Virus record (IMG/VR): IMGVR_UViG_3300032046_000049
Location: 1 to 46,970 of that record
Source of the DNA: a virus
DNA: 46,970 bases
Strand: one strand, 5' to 3'
Positions 33,339-42,368 of this stretch are shown piece by piece. How positions within the stretch are numbered: the stretch's first letter is position 1; every line of letters begins with the position of its first letter. Below the pieces are notes generated by a model. The model did no database searches. It was not told the DNA's origin and saw only the letters and a list, made by a program, of their open reading frames with translations. Made by a program: the position numbers and the translations under genes.

Positions 33339-35234
33339 GATTGTTACGGTGCCGTAGAAGTCACTTCTGACCATCTTCTTACCGTATCTTGTCATGACGC
33401 CCTTACGTGGAGTGAAATCCTCTTGAGCGTAGATGACTGGAGTCAAGATAAGTGGTACGTATGGTGCGTAGATATATCCTGATTCTAGGAAGGTGTTGCC
33501 CTTTAGACCGATTAGGATCTTGTTGGCTGGGAAGTATGGATCCTTGTAAACAGTGTATCTGTTGTTAAGGGTGCCAACGGTCTCTGCGCCGATGGTCATT
33601 CCATCCTTGACTTGTCCGTCACCGTCGATGCGGTAGCTTGACTTGTAAGCATTCAAATGCTCTAGGATTGTGCAAACTTCTGGTGAAGTTACGATGAAGT
33701 TACCTGAGCCACGAAGGGTCTTCTTGTGGATTTGGTTAGCTACGTCGGTGATGGTCTCAAGTAGTGTCTGATACCAGTGTTGCGCATCAGCAAAGATCAT
33801 TGGACCTGGTGAAAGTGTGCTGGACATAAGAGCTTCTTGGCCAGTGAACTTGTTAACCATCTTACCTGGGGCTCTGGACCAGAATAGGTTAGCTGCGTTT
33901 GCTTGTGTAAGCAAGTCGTTCAAGATTTCTCTGTCGATATCGAGAGTAATAGCCTCGGAAAGGATATTTGTCAATTCAACTTCTACGTCGATTGAGTAGA
34001 ATGCAGTTAGATCTTGAGCCATTTCTGGTGACCACTTTGCACGCAACTTACGGGTAGCAGCAGTAACTGAGGTGCTCTCAATTCTGATGTCAACTTCTGG
34101 GATTCTTGGTGAAGAATCGACTGCGAAGTCTGATTCAAATGATGGGATGGTCAAGGTTGAACCATCGCTGTTTACGCTTAGCGCATCAGAGATAGCTGCG
34201 GAACCTGTGATCTGTGTACCAGCAGTTGTGCTTGGAGCTGGAGCTGTACCAGCGTTTGCAACACCGACAACGAATTGTACGTGTGAGCCGTTAAGTGGGT
34301 CTGGAGTAAAGACTGAACCGTTCCAGTTACCACGCTTGTTCATTCTACGTAGGTTTAGTACGCCACGACCAGCTTGGTACTTCTCGCCCCATTCAGCAGC
34401 ACTGTTTGCAACTGCGCCGAAGCCAGAGATTGCAATTTGCTCGATGTTGGAAAGATCTGCACCATTGATGTTTGTGGTGATTTCTGACGCAGCGACGTGG
34501 ATGAAACAGTAATCCATAAGATTAGCAGTTAGATCGTTTTCAACTCTTGTGTCATAGTCAACGAAACGTGCGTTGTAGCCTGTGAAGTCATCAGCAGTCT
34601 TGACTGTACCTGTTGAGGTCCAAACTGAACCAGTTGCCCAGTAACCAGTTGCACCAGCAGCGACTTGGATTACCTTGGTCTGCTTGTGAACCTTTGAGTA
34701 GCCGGAACCGACTAGATCGTATTGACCACCTGTTGCAAGTGATCCTGAACGTACACCAGCGCCTCTTGGGTTGTTGTACAATGAATCTTGTGAGGTGTAT
34801 GTGCTTGGGTTAACTACTGAAGTTGTTGAGTAGTTGTTTGCTGCTGAGGAAGCATCGCCACCAACGGATGAACCGTAGGTATAATCAAGATAGAACAATA
34901 GACCAGCTGGCAAGCTCATTGGTTGTACGGATACAACTTCATTTGCAATTAGACCGGCGAACACTCTACGAACGATTGGGAATGCGACGTTTGTGAAACC
35001 AGCAACCTTACCGCTTGGGGAAAGACCTGCGCCACCCAATGATAGGGCGTTTGATTCACGTAGTAGCTCCGCTGCTTGGTTCTCAAGCAAACGTGCCATG
35101 TTATCCTTATTAAAGCCACGAAGGCCTTCTAGCAAGCCGGTTTGATCCCATTTCTTGACTAGTCGAGGAGCGTCGTCACCAAGTGATCTACGTTGTGCTC
35201 CTTCAGCTAACTGTGATAATGTAAATTGTTTCAT
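33318..35234 (-). CDS. Major capsid protein (gp23-like)
   Basis: The 638-residue protein starts MKQFTLSQLAEGAQRRS and has the hallmark LLENQAAELLRESNALSLGG (about 49-68) followed by FTNVAFPIVRRVFAGLIANE, VVSVQPMSLPAGLLFYLDY. C-terminal FIVTSPEVCTILEHL and YKDPYFPANKILIGLKG are also typical of T4-type HK97-fold capsid proteins. A gp21-type cleavage site (L/I-x-E) is visible as LRE at residues 58-60, so about 60 residues would be removed during maturation. AGGAG lies upstream of ATG at 35234. Codon usage is richer in GC than neighbouring genes, as expected for the most expressed protein. Confidence 0.95.
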   Translation of the reverse strand: MKQFTLSQLAEGAQRRSLGDDAPRLVKKWDQTGLLEGLRGFNKDNMARLLENQAAELLRESNALSLGGAGLSPSGKVAGFTNVAFPIVRRVFAGLIANEVVSVQPMSLPAGLLFYLDYTYGSSVGGDASSAANNYSTTSVVNPSTYTSQDSLYNNPRGAGVRSGSLATGGQYDLVGSGYSKVHKQTKVIQVAAGATGYWATGSVWTSTGTVKTADDFTGYNARFVDYDTRVENDLTANLMDYCFIHVAASEITTNINGADLSNIEQIAISGFGAVANSAAEWGEKYQAGRGVLNLRRMNKRGNWNGSVFTPDPLNGSHVQFVVGVANAGTAPAPSTTAGTQITGSAAISDALSVNSDGSTLTIPSFESDFAVDSSPRIPEVDIRIESTSVTAATRKLRAKWSPEMAQDLTAFYSIDVEVELTNILSEAITLDIDREILNDLLTQANAANLFWSRAPGKMVNKFTGQEALMSSTLSPGPMIFADAQHWYQTLLETITDVANQIHKKTLRGSGNFIVTSPEVCTILEHLNAYKSSYRIDGDGQVKDGMTIGAETVGTLNNRYTVYKDPYFPANKILIGLKGNTFLESGYIYAPYVPLILTPVIYAQEDFTPRKGVMTRYGKKMVRSDFYGTVTILDMGII

Positions 35235-35276
35235 TTGTTTATAATCTCCTAATTTCTTTCTCTGTTTTCTTTCTTA

Positions 35277-37568
35277 TCACTTGTCATTGGTAGTTTTGAT
35301 ACCAGCGAGCTCCTGCCAACGTCGGGAACTGACACTTCCTTCATCGCTTGCACGATTGACGTTCTCATTTAGAGATACAGCACTTCCTGGAGCGGTGACC
35401 TTTGAGGATGACCCCACCAATTTTTTGGAAGCAACAGCAGATTCTGCTAATTTATTTTTAATCTTTGAGTAAATCTCTTTTGTCTCTTGGACTGTCTTTG
35501 CACGGTCCAAATGTTCTACAATCTTCTCTAGATTTGCTTTTGACAAATCACCACGTTGTAGGAATTTTGTAAAGTAAACATTCTTTGCAATAAACAAGTT
35601 GGCTTCTTGCAATTCTGCTTTCAAACCTTCAACTTGTGACTTGTAATTCTTCATTGCCTTTGCAGCAGTGACAACCTTTGATTCAAGCATTGCTTGTCTC
35701 TTCTTGAATGACTCTCTCATCTGCATCATTGCAGTCTCGTCCATTTCTGGTTCGTCATCTTGAAGCATCTTTGGTGCTCCGCCCATGCCGCCTTCTGGCT
35801 GACCAAGGTTTACGTCTGATAGTGAAACACTGATGTCATCAAGTGCACCGACATCAACGTCAGCAAGTGCATCTTCAACTTCGTCTGGTAGATCAATGTT
35901 GATTACCAAGTCAGCGCCATCGTCCATGTCGCCACCCATCATGTCGTCTTCATCAGAATCTACACCAAGACCGGACATATCAGAACCCATGTCGTCGGAA
36001 TCCATATCTGGTTCGCCGCCCTTGTCGTCTGCATCTGGTTCTTCATGATCTTCGTCGCCCATTGGGAAGTCGTTTTCCTTCATGGTTTCAACGCCTGGAC
36101 CCTTAACGGCCTTTAGACCCTTACCTGGTTCATCCTTCTTTGAAAGATTCTTCTTGGCTGGTTCGTCCTTCTCTGGCTCGCCATCTTCCCAAGACTTAGC
36201 ATCCGAGGCTTCTCTTAGCTTTGCCATCTTCTTCTTGATTGATTCTTTACGAATCTGTCTGATAGCTTCCTTAAGTTCTTTTTCATCCATGTCGAATTCA
36301 ACAGATGGATCTTCGTCAGTGTCGCCAAAGCCAGCATGACCTTTTGCTTCGACTTCTTCTGCGATAGAAGCTAGAGCTTCTTCGATAACTTTATCTTGAT
36401 CTTTTTCTTTAAGACCAGCTTCACCCTTTTCCCAACCCTTTGGAGCTGGTGGTTTTGGACTGGTGCCTGGAAGAGAATCACTATTAGACCAAGAGCCTGG
36501 AAGCATTTCTTCTTGTAGCTCTACGTCTGGGGCAACACCTGACTTGTCTGCTGCATGTTTCGCAGAAGCCGTTGTTGATTGATTGGTTCCAGCCTTATCA
36601 CCTTGTTCGGCGTAAGATTCTTCAAAAAGCCTTGCAGCGTATTCTTTGAGACTTGTCATGTTTTTCTCTTCCTTTAGATCGTTCTCTATGTAACTATTCT
36701 TCAATTCAGCGTCTTTCAGCTTTAAAAACAAAAATTCTAATTTATTTTCATTTATTTTTATTTGTTGACTGTTAATTTTCCCAGCATCCTTAAGCTTGTC
36801 CAAGCTTTCAAGAAGTTGAAAAAGCCTTGTTTTTAGGGATTCTTTTACGATTCCGACAGTATTTTTGCTAAAATAAACAGAATCAATTTTACTTGACACT
36901 TCATGTAAAGAATTTTTCCATGAATTCAAATTAGTTGACTCAGCTAGTGGTTGAGCAGGAGGTGCCATTGGATTTTCTTCTTCTTCACCTGGAACTGGAG
37001 CTACATCAGATAATGGTGTATTCATGTCAAGTCCAGGAGCACCTGCGTCAGGACCTGGAGGTGTTAGTTGATCTGCTGCACCTGGAGCTGGTGTGATTGG
37101 TGCTGCTGAAGCATCTTCTTCACCAGAGGAAGAAAACAAGTCTTCAAAGTCAACAGTAATCTTTCCATCAGCGTCTGGCATTGCTGCATTCACTACATCC
37201 TCACCAGAAGCTGCCATACCTGAAGATATTGGAGCAGTGGTCGAGGAGTCTCCAGCCATAGCACCGCCAGACAAATCTAATCCTGCTGGATCAGTTGCTG
37301 GAGGAGCGGCAGAAACATCAGCACCTGGAGCTGGTGGAGCAGCAGGAGGCGCTAATGATGGATCGGCGAGTGGATCTTCATCTTGTTCGAGAAAGAAAGA
37401 ACCAATGTCACCACCGCCACCAGTACCACCAGATTCAGAAATCTGTTTGGTGATTACTCTTTTAATATAAGGAGATATTGCTTCAATGATACTTTTCTTA
37501 GCATCTTCTTCTGCAATCTCTTTTAATTTTTTAGCTTCTAAAATAGCTTCTTTATAAAGATCCGTCAT
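35277..37568 (-). CDS. Prohead core scaffold protein (gp22 position), with long N-terminal part
   Basis: 763 residues. The N-terminal helix (KEAILEAKKLKEIAEEDAKK) is followed by a Pro/Ala/Gly-rich stretch to about 195 and a helical section (about 212-300). From Met304 the sequence restarts with MTSLKEYAARLFEESYAEQ, then a highly acidic Asp/Gly/Met-rich region, and a C-terminal coil (ANLFIAKNVYFTKFLQRGDL, SKANLEKIVEHLDRAKTVQE) ending RRWQELAGI. That ending is characteristic of core scaffolds in large T4-type phages, and the gene sits between protease and capsid, like T4 gene 22. Met304 (ATG 36659) has a good ribosome site (AAGGAAGAG), so a shorter scaffold may also be made. Scaffold is normally digested by the prohead protease. 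Confidence 0.75.
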   Translation of the reverse strand: MTDLYKEAILEAKKLKEIAEEDAKKSIIEAISPYIKRVITKQISESGGTGGGGDIGSFFLEQDEDPLADPSLAPPAAPPAPGADVSAAPPATDPAGLDLSGGAMAGDSSTTAPISSGMAASGEDVVNAAMPDADGKITVDFEDLFSSSGEEDASAAPITPAPGAADQLTPPGPDAGAPGLDMNTPLSDVAPVPGEEEENPMAPPAQPLAESTNLNSWKNSLHEVSSKIDSVYFSKNTVGIVKESLKTRLFQLLESLDKLKDAGKINSQQIKINENKLEFLFLKLKDAELKNSYIENDLKEEKNMTSLKEYAARLFEESYAEQGDKAGTNQSTTASAKHAADKSGVAPDVELQEEMLPGSWSNSDSLPGTSPKPPAPKGWEKGEAGLKEKDQDKVIEEALASIAEEVEAKGHAGFGDTDEDPSVEFDMDEKELKEAIRQIRKESIKKKMAKLREASDAKSWEDGEPEKDEPAKKNLSKKDEPGKGLKAVKGPGVETMKENDFPMGDEDHEEPDADDKGGEPDMDSDDMGSDMSGLGVDSDEDDMMGGDMDDGADLVINIDLPDEVEDALADVDVGALDDISVSLSDVNLGQPEGGMGGAPKMLQDDEPEMDETAMMQMRESFKKRQAMLESKVVTAAKAMKNYKSQVEGLKAELQEANLFIAKNVYFTKFLQRGDLSKANLEKIVEHLDRAKTVQETKEIYSKIKNKLAESAVASKKLVGSSSKVTAPGSAVSLNENVNRASDEGSVSSRRWQELAGIKTTNDK
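36657..36674 (-). promoter_or_regulatory. Internal ribosome-binding site and start within the scaffold gene
   Basis: AAGGAAGAG followed by AAAAAC and ATG (36659) lies in frame within the 763-codon gene. Translation here would give a 460-residue product containing the acidic and coiled scaffold regions without the Pro/Ala-rich N-terminal part. Confidence 0.5.
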
Positions 37569-37584
37569 TGTTTAACCTTTATTA

Positions 37585-38070
37585 TCACTTACCGTCTGAT
37601 TTGCCAAAAATTAGACTTCCCAATTTTTGTGCAGAGATTGACTTTGTTGTTTTGCTTGGAGATTCCAAACCATTACCATTAAATGGAGCTCCAGAGCCTT
37701 TTGCAGCCTGTGTAGCTTCTGCGCCGACAGCTGGTATATCTGCTGGATTCAAACTTCCTTCAACGCCTGGTGAAGCGATGTTTGGAGCATATGGTGAACC
37801 TGGGAGACCTGCTCCACCAACTTCAACATCCTTTTCCAAATCTGGGGCACCTGAGTAATCTCTATCGAAACTACCAAAAGTCTTACCACCATCATTCACT
37901 ACGCCATCAACCAATAATGTCTGTCCCTCTGTTCTAACCACTTCTTCTGTCAATTCTCCCTTATAAATTGGAGATGATGGAAATGCTTTTTGTAGAGTTT
38001 TTGTATCCGAAGATCCATTACCTCTTGTAGTTGATGGGGCTGTTACTGTTAATTGACGATGTGTAGGCAT
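37585..38070 (-). CDS. Unknown Gly/Pro/Ser-rich protein, 161 aa
   Basis: A low-complexity, probably extended protein: RQLTVTAPSTTRGNGSSDTK, GELTEEVVRTEGQTLLVDGV, FGSFDRDYSGAPDLEKDVEV, then repeated GS/PGV/AGA stretches and a basic end (SAQKLGSLIFGKSDGK). No family recognised. It lies in the head cluster, 16 bases before the scaffold gene, and is preceded by a promoter-like AACTATTTA at 38092-38100. A capsid decoration or core role would fit its place, but nothing shows it. Confidence 0.6.
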   Translation of the reverse strand: MPTHRQLTVTAPSTTRGNGSSDTKTLQKAFPSSPIYKGELTEEVVRTEGQTLLVDGVVNDGGKTFGSFDRDYSGAPDLEKDVEVGGAGLPGSPYAPNIASPGVEGSLNPADIPAVGAEATQAAKGSGAPFNGNGLESPSKTTKSISAQKLGSLIFGKSDGK

Positions 38071-38091
38071 TTGTAGCTTTCCTTTGACTCA

Positions 38092-38100
38092 TAAATAGTT
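38092..38100 (-). promoter_or_regulatory. Candidate late promoter motif AACTATTTA
   Basis: Minus-strand CAAACTATTTATGAG lies 21 bases before the 161-residue gene in a 67-base gap. A start of transcription here would feed the scaffold and capsid genes, which need high expression. Confidence 0.4.
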
Positions 38101-38137
38101 TGGATTAACTAATATTGTTTAGATATTGTGTATTTGA

Positions 38138-38614
38138 TCATTTCTTAGCAAAAGCAACCTGTGCCCAATGCTTCAAATTACCATCTGGTGTCATCTCCTG
38201 TAGAGATTCTACTTCTTCTGCCAATCTTTCATTGGTATAACTTTCCATAACAACAGTACCAGGAACACCCTTCTCATGTTGCTTTTGATAGGTTGTCATA
38301 GCTGTGTCTGCTAGAATATCTGCAAACAAACTACTATCACCACCGACAGAAACAACATTAGCCAAATGATTGATTTGTTCTACAAGTCCTGCATTAGCAA
38401 GTTGTTCTCTTGTTCTTTGTTGTGTTGTATAGTCTGTTGGATTTTGAAGTTGTTTTGTTTTGGTTCCCTCAGAAGATGGTAATCTTCTTGTTTGGGTTGC
38501 TGGAGCAGAATTAACTGATTCTTTTAGAGATGAAAGTATTTTTTCTTCTCTTAGAATTTCAATCAAACATTCCTTTAGAATACCCTTTAATTGACTTTTA
38601 GTTAATCTTGCCAT
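38138..38614 (-). CDS. Unknown tagged head-region protein, 158 aa
   Basis: The N-terminus, LTKSQLKGILKECLIEILRE, is a clear copy of the recurrent tag, followed by a Thr/Gln-rich linker and a helical second half (REQLANAGLVEQINHLANVV, GGDSSLFADILADTAMTTYQ) ending in LKHWAQVAFAKK. No family is recognised. The gene starts two bases after the prohead protease stop, so it is co-translated with it; a link with prohead assembly is therefore likely. Confidence 0.6.
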   Translation of the reverse strand: MARLTKSQLKGILKECLIEILREEKILSSLKESVNSAPATQTRRLPSSEGTKTKQLQNPTDYTTQQRTREQLANAGLVEQINHLANVVSVGGDSSLFADILADTAMTTYQKQHEKGVPGTVVMESYTNERLAEEVESLQEMTPDGNLKHWAQVAFAKK

Positions 38615-38616
38615 GA

Positions 38617-39237
38617 TTATTTATCCCCACGAATCTTTTTATGGAATGCTAAAGTTTCATTTGCTGCCATAGAGACTCTCTGTTGTCTTGAAAAAATATC
38701 CTTCAATTCTTTTCTAGAATATTCTTTTGCTTCTTTCATCATCCATGCACCAGGTGTACTCGGCTCAGATACGAAATCCCAACAGATGAAATAAAGATCA
38801 TCCTGTACTATATCGCCTTCTCTTTGTTCAGATACAGAACCAAGAGCTCTACTTGAAATTCCAACTTTAATGTTTGCCTTGATAAGGCTTTCTAAAATAT
38901 TACCCATTGGAGTATTTAAAATCTCTACCTTACCCTTAACAGCTCCATCTGGTTCCATCCAGATATCTGTTATAACGTGAGATACGTTTTTTAAGTTGAC
39001 AACTGGTTCATCTGCGTGATCCAATTCTCCAACTGCACGACGTTCTTTAACCAGAACATTATATGCCTCAATCTGTGGCTCTAAGATTGAACGTGGATAG
39101 ATTCTACCATTTTGGTTTACTGTATCTGCTCTTTGTAAGATACCAGTTACAACAAGAGGTCCACCCTCTTTCTGTATCTTCTTGACCTCTTCATGGTCAT
39201 AGGTAAAATCATTAAGTTCTTTTAATAGCTTGACCAT
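38617..39237 (-). CDS. Prohead core protease (gp21-like)
   Basis: The 206-residue protein carries the herpesvirus-like serine protease signature of T4 gp21: VTGILQRADTVNQNGRIYPR, AVGELDHADEPVV with His74, NIKVGISSRALGSV with Ser128 or Ser129, and CWDFVSEPSTPGAWM. The enzyme matures the prohead by cleaving scaffold, capsid and internal proteins after L/I-x-E. It lies between the portal and the scaffold as in T4. Its ATG overlaps the previous stop by one base (TAATG), so translation is coupled. Confidence 0.93.
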   Translation of the reverse strand: MVKLLKELNDFTYDHEEVKKIQKEGGPLVVTGILQRADTVNQNGRIYPRSILEPQIEAYNVLVKERRAVGELDHADEPVVNLKNVSHVITDIWMEPDGAVKGKVEILNTPMGNILESLIKANIKVGISSRALGSVSEQREGDIVQDDLYFICWDFVSEPSTPGAWMMKEAKEYSRKELKDIFSRQQRVSMAANETLAFHKKIRGDK

Positions 39238-40115
39238 TACTTGTCTTCTTTCAATTCTTCATTCAATTTAGAAATTGACATATAGAAAATTACATTAGCT
39301 TCTTCAATCACATCTATTTTTGAGTAGTCAGTTTCAAGCAGGCTTTTTATTTCCTGGAAGCGTTGTCTATCAACAGCATTGATTGATTTCTTAGCGACTT
39401 CTTTTTCAAGAAGACTCAATGTCTCTTCTTTCAAAGAGATCATCTTTTCTTTTAACTTGTCCTGATTATCTTCAAATATGAATTCACGAAGAATATACTT
39501 TTGACTCTCAGTTAGTTGGCCAGCAAACTTTTTATTGAACTTCTCATTCATGATGTTGACAACAAGACTGTCAACAACTTGGTCTGATTCTTTTAATGTG
39601 CCAAGGGCATCAAGATCTTTTGTATGTTTACTCTCTACAACAATCTTATTGCAAAGAAGGTTTAAAACCTTGTCTTCTAATTGCATGTTTTGAGAGTCTA
39701 TAGATTTGTCTTCTTTAATCCAGTTATTCAAAAGAAGTTGTATTGAAGCAATTTCAACATAATTTGAAACATTTCTGTTGAAAAAATTGGTGTCTTCAAT
39801 CTTGTTGTGAATCTCTCTAAGAAGGAAAGTTTTTTCTCTTTCAAGTTTCTTCTCAGATATGGATTTGGAGGCTTGTTTTACCTTCATAAGAAAGTCATAT
39901 GCAATTTGTTTGTTGTCAAACTTTGATTCCATCAAAGCAGAAACAAGCCTCATTTCTTTCTGAAGCTCGGTTCCTGATTTCATATACTTGGACCAAATAA
40001 TATTGGCTTCTTCAGCTTGGACTTTGTTTTTGTCAACAAAACAGCTAGCTATATGCTTCGAAAAAAATTCTCGGAGCAACCCAACATTTCTTTTCTTGTT
40101 GTGACTTAAACTCAT
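39237..40115 (-). CDS. Helical protein in gp67/gp68 position, 292 aa
   Basis: Mostly helical and strongly charged (KKRNVGLLREFFSKHIASCF, EKKLEREKTFLLREIHNKIE, EETLSLLEKEVAKKSINAVD). No recognisable domain. In T4 the prohead core genes 67 and 68 lie between portal and protease, and this gene fills that spot, so a prohead core or internal protein is possible. Clusters such as LKE, LLE and IEE are candidate cleavage sites but are common in such helices. Its start is preceded by a TAAATAGTG variant of the promoter-like motif (40142-40150). Confidence 0.6.
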   Translation of the reverse strand: MSLSHNKKRNVGLLREFFSKHIASCFVDKNKVQAEEANIIWSKYMKSGTELQKEMRLVSALMESKFDNKQIAYDFLMKVKQASKSISEKKLEREKTFLLREIHNKIEDTNFFNRNVSNYVEIASIQLLLNNWIKEDKSIDSQNMQLEDKVLNLLCNKIVVESKHTKDLDALGTLKESDQVVDSLVVNIMNEKFNKKFAGQLTESQKYILREFIFEDNQDKLKEKMISLKEETLSLLEKEVAKKSINAVDRQRFQEIKSLLETDYSKIDVIEEANVIFYMSISKLNEELKEDK

Positions 40116-40141
40116 GAATCAACTCTATAGTTCTTCCATAT

Positions 40142-40150
40142 TAAATAGTG
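40142..40150 (-). promoter_or_regulatory. Candidate late promoter motif (CACTATTTA)
   Basis: Minus-strand CACTATTTAATATGG lies 26 bases before the 292-residue gene, in the gap after the portal gene. It differs by one base from the copies at 24646, 29333 and 38092. Confidence 0.3.
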
Positions 40151-40168
40151 GCTATTTTTGGATTAAGA

Positions 40169-42304
40169 TTATTCATCTTCATTAAAGACATCCGATAAGG
40201 ACTTTTCTTTAATTTTTTCAATCACTATTTCATTATTTTTTGAAGTTGGTTTACTATTAGCAATTTCAAGAATTAATTCATCACCATCTTTTTCTACAGA
40301 GATGTCATCAAAATCTAATGAATCAATTGCCTCATTGATAACAAGCTTTTTGTTCTTTGGATGATGTTCAATGTAGTATTTCAGATTTTTTAGAACAGCC
40401 TTCATGTGGTTGTTGACAGCTGGTTCAATTTGAATCAAATATTTCTGATCTTGTTTATTCATGTCCTTCAAAGTTCTAACTTTGAGATCAGCATAATCAA
40501 TACCTTCTGTCTTTTGCCCAAACACATCTTTGGTGTATTTGTTTTTCTGACTTAGCATTGCATTCATGTCTGGCATTGCTGTATTCTGTCTACCAGTACC
40601 TTCACCCTCACGTCTAACTCTATTTCTTCTATGTCTTGTTAGGAATGGAGTAGCCTTGATTGGAGTTTTATTTGTATCAAGATCAACAACATAAGCTTGT
40701 CCATCAGAATCATACTGTCTGAACTTAGACAACACAAGATCGGCACGAGCACCAGGATCTTGTTGTATTGGTTCTTCTGGAGGTGTTCTTGGAACATTTG
40801 CTCCAGGGACATCATACATGGATGGATCAAAAATATCTGTAGTCTTTGGAGATGACTTTTCATCAGGTAAAACCAACTCCAAATCATCCAACTCTTTTTC
40901 TCTAAGTTTATCTTTTCTCAAACCTTTTTCAATAGACGAAATTTCTTCATTTGTCAATTCCAGAATGTTCTTTTGAATCCAATGTTCATCAACAAGCTTT
41001 GTCTCTTTTGCAGTTCCAGCTGTATCAAACTTAACACTCCATAATTCAAGCTTCTGCTGTAAAGCAACAGAACTTGGATTAGAAAGTTTAAGTTCAAAAT
41101 CAATCAAATCTGGTCCATCAAATCCCTTGGTAAATAAATGAATCATTGCCAACTTGTTTAACTCAGCAATGATAATTTTCTGGAATGATTGAATGGTTCT
41201 AGAAAATCTAATATCCATCTGAGCCAAGGATGCCTTTGCAGAAAGGTTTTCATCAAAGTTCATGTATGGCTTTGGAACCTTCAAGGCAGCGAATAACTTA
41301 CGTTGAATATATTCTACGTCTTCTGTAGCAGAAACGTGTTGACCACCAGAGAGTGTATCAATCTTTGTACCAGATTGACCACCACGGATTGGAATGAAAT
41401 AATCGTCCAACATTGATTGAGCATTGTATCTAAGGTCTTCTTTACCAGTTCTGCTATCCATGTTGCCATTTGATCTAAGTGTAGATTTAACAGCGTCCAT
41501 GTAGCTCTCAACGTCTGTTGGAGGCACGTTACCAACGTCAATATAAAACACTCTTCTTTCAGGAGAACGTACAACACGGTAAGTTAACATAGCATCTTCT
41601 AACATTGTTAGCTGACGCCAAATCTTTCTAGCAGTCTCTAGAATTGAAGTACCATATGGTAAGAACAAGTCATTGCTTAAAATTCTAAAGTGACTGATTT
41701 GCCAGTTTTCAAGATATCTGTTACCACGAGTGATCCACTTAAATCTTACTGCATAAGGATCTTCTGGGTCGAAACCTTCTTCTCTTTCTAACTCACTTAC
41801 TTGAATTGGCATTACATTGATTACACCCTGATCTGGTACAACCTCATTATAAAGAAAGAAATCACCATATTTTACAAGGTTTCTTGTCCATGACTTAAGA
41901 TTGAACTCAATATTCAAAACATCATAAAAGACATCATCAAGAGCACGCTTAATTTCTTGGTTGTTACTGTAGATGTGGAAACACTTACCACGATCATCTC
42001 CACCAACAGCTTCATCAGCATAGATATCAAGGGCTGTAGCTATCTCAGGAGTATACTCCATCAAACTAAACTCTGAGTATCGTGCTAGTCTGTCTAGGAT
42101 GCCGTATGTGCCAAGTACACTGAACGGAGAGTTCTCTCTACCAAATCCAAATGGAAGGTTCTTACCGCCATATGTGCCCCGTATAAGTTGATTGTCACCA
42201 TACTTTGGGTTACTATCATAGCCTTTGATTCTTCTTTGGATAGCTGGTCCAGATCTGAAAAGTCTGGTTAGTCTTTGACTAAAAGATTCTGGTAACTCTG
42301 CCAT
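40169..42304 (-). CDS. Portal protein (gp20-like)
   Basis: 711 residues, somewhat longer than T4 gp20. The N-terminal half has YSEFSLMEYTPEIATALDIY ADEAV, KSWTRNLVKYGDFFLYNEVV and MPIQVSELEREEGFDPEDPY, and the centre has WRQLTMLEDAMLTYRVVRSP ERRVFYIDVG, AVKSTLRSNG and KVPKPYMNFDENLSAKASLAQ in part. These are strong signatures of T4-type portals, which form the dodecameric DNA gate and start head assembly. The C-terminal 200 residues are charged and variable. It is the first head gene after the nucleotidyltransferase fusion. Confidence 0.95.
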   Translation of the reverse strand: MAELPESFSQRLTRLFRSGPAIQRRIKGYDSNPKYGDNQLIRGTYGGKNLPFGFGRENSPFSVLGTYGILDRLARYSEFSLMEYTPEIATALDIYADEAVGGDDRGKCFHIYSNNQEIKRALDDVFYDVLNIEFNLKSWTRNLVKYGDFFLYNEVVPDQGVINVMPIQVSELEREEGFDPEDPYAVRFKWITRGNRYLENWQISHFRILSNDLFLPYGTSILETARKIWRQLTMLEDAMLTYRVVRSPERRVFYIDVGNVPPTDVESYMDAVKSTLRSNGNMDSRTGKEDLRYNAQSMLDDYFIPIRGGQSGTKIDTLSGGQHVSATEDVEYIQRKLFAALKVPKPYMNFDENLSAKASLAQMDIRFSRTIQSFQKIIIAELNKLAMIHLFTKGFDGPDLIDFELKLSNPSSVALQQKLELWSVKFDTAGTAKETKLVDEHWIQKNILELTNEEISSIEKGLRKDKLREKELDDLELVLPDEKSSPKTTDIFDPSMYDVPGANVPRTPPEEPIQQDPGARADLVLSKFRQYDSDGQAYVVDLDTNKTPIKATPFLTRHRRNRVRREGEGTGRQNTAMPDMNAMLSQKNKYTKDVFGQKTEGIDYADLKVRTLKDMNKQDQKYLIQIEPAVNNHMKAVLKNLKYYIEHHPKNKKLVINEAIDSLDFDDISVEKDGDELILEIANSKPTSKNNEIVIEKIKEKSLSDVFNEDE

Positions 42305-42368
42305 TAATAAGCCCTTTTTTGATTAATCTATAATAGATATCTCGTTAGTATAACGAAAAAATCTAAAA

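Noticed and set aside
42305-42368. ATCTATTATAGAT palindrome before the portal gene as a promoter
   Set aside because: It is a short AT-rich palindrome resembling a -10 box, but no -35 element is visible and it does not match the AACTATTTA motif, so I do not list it as a feature.
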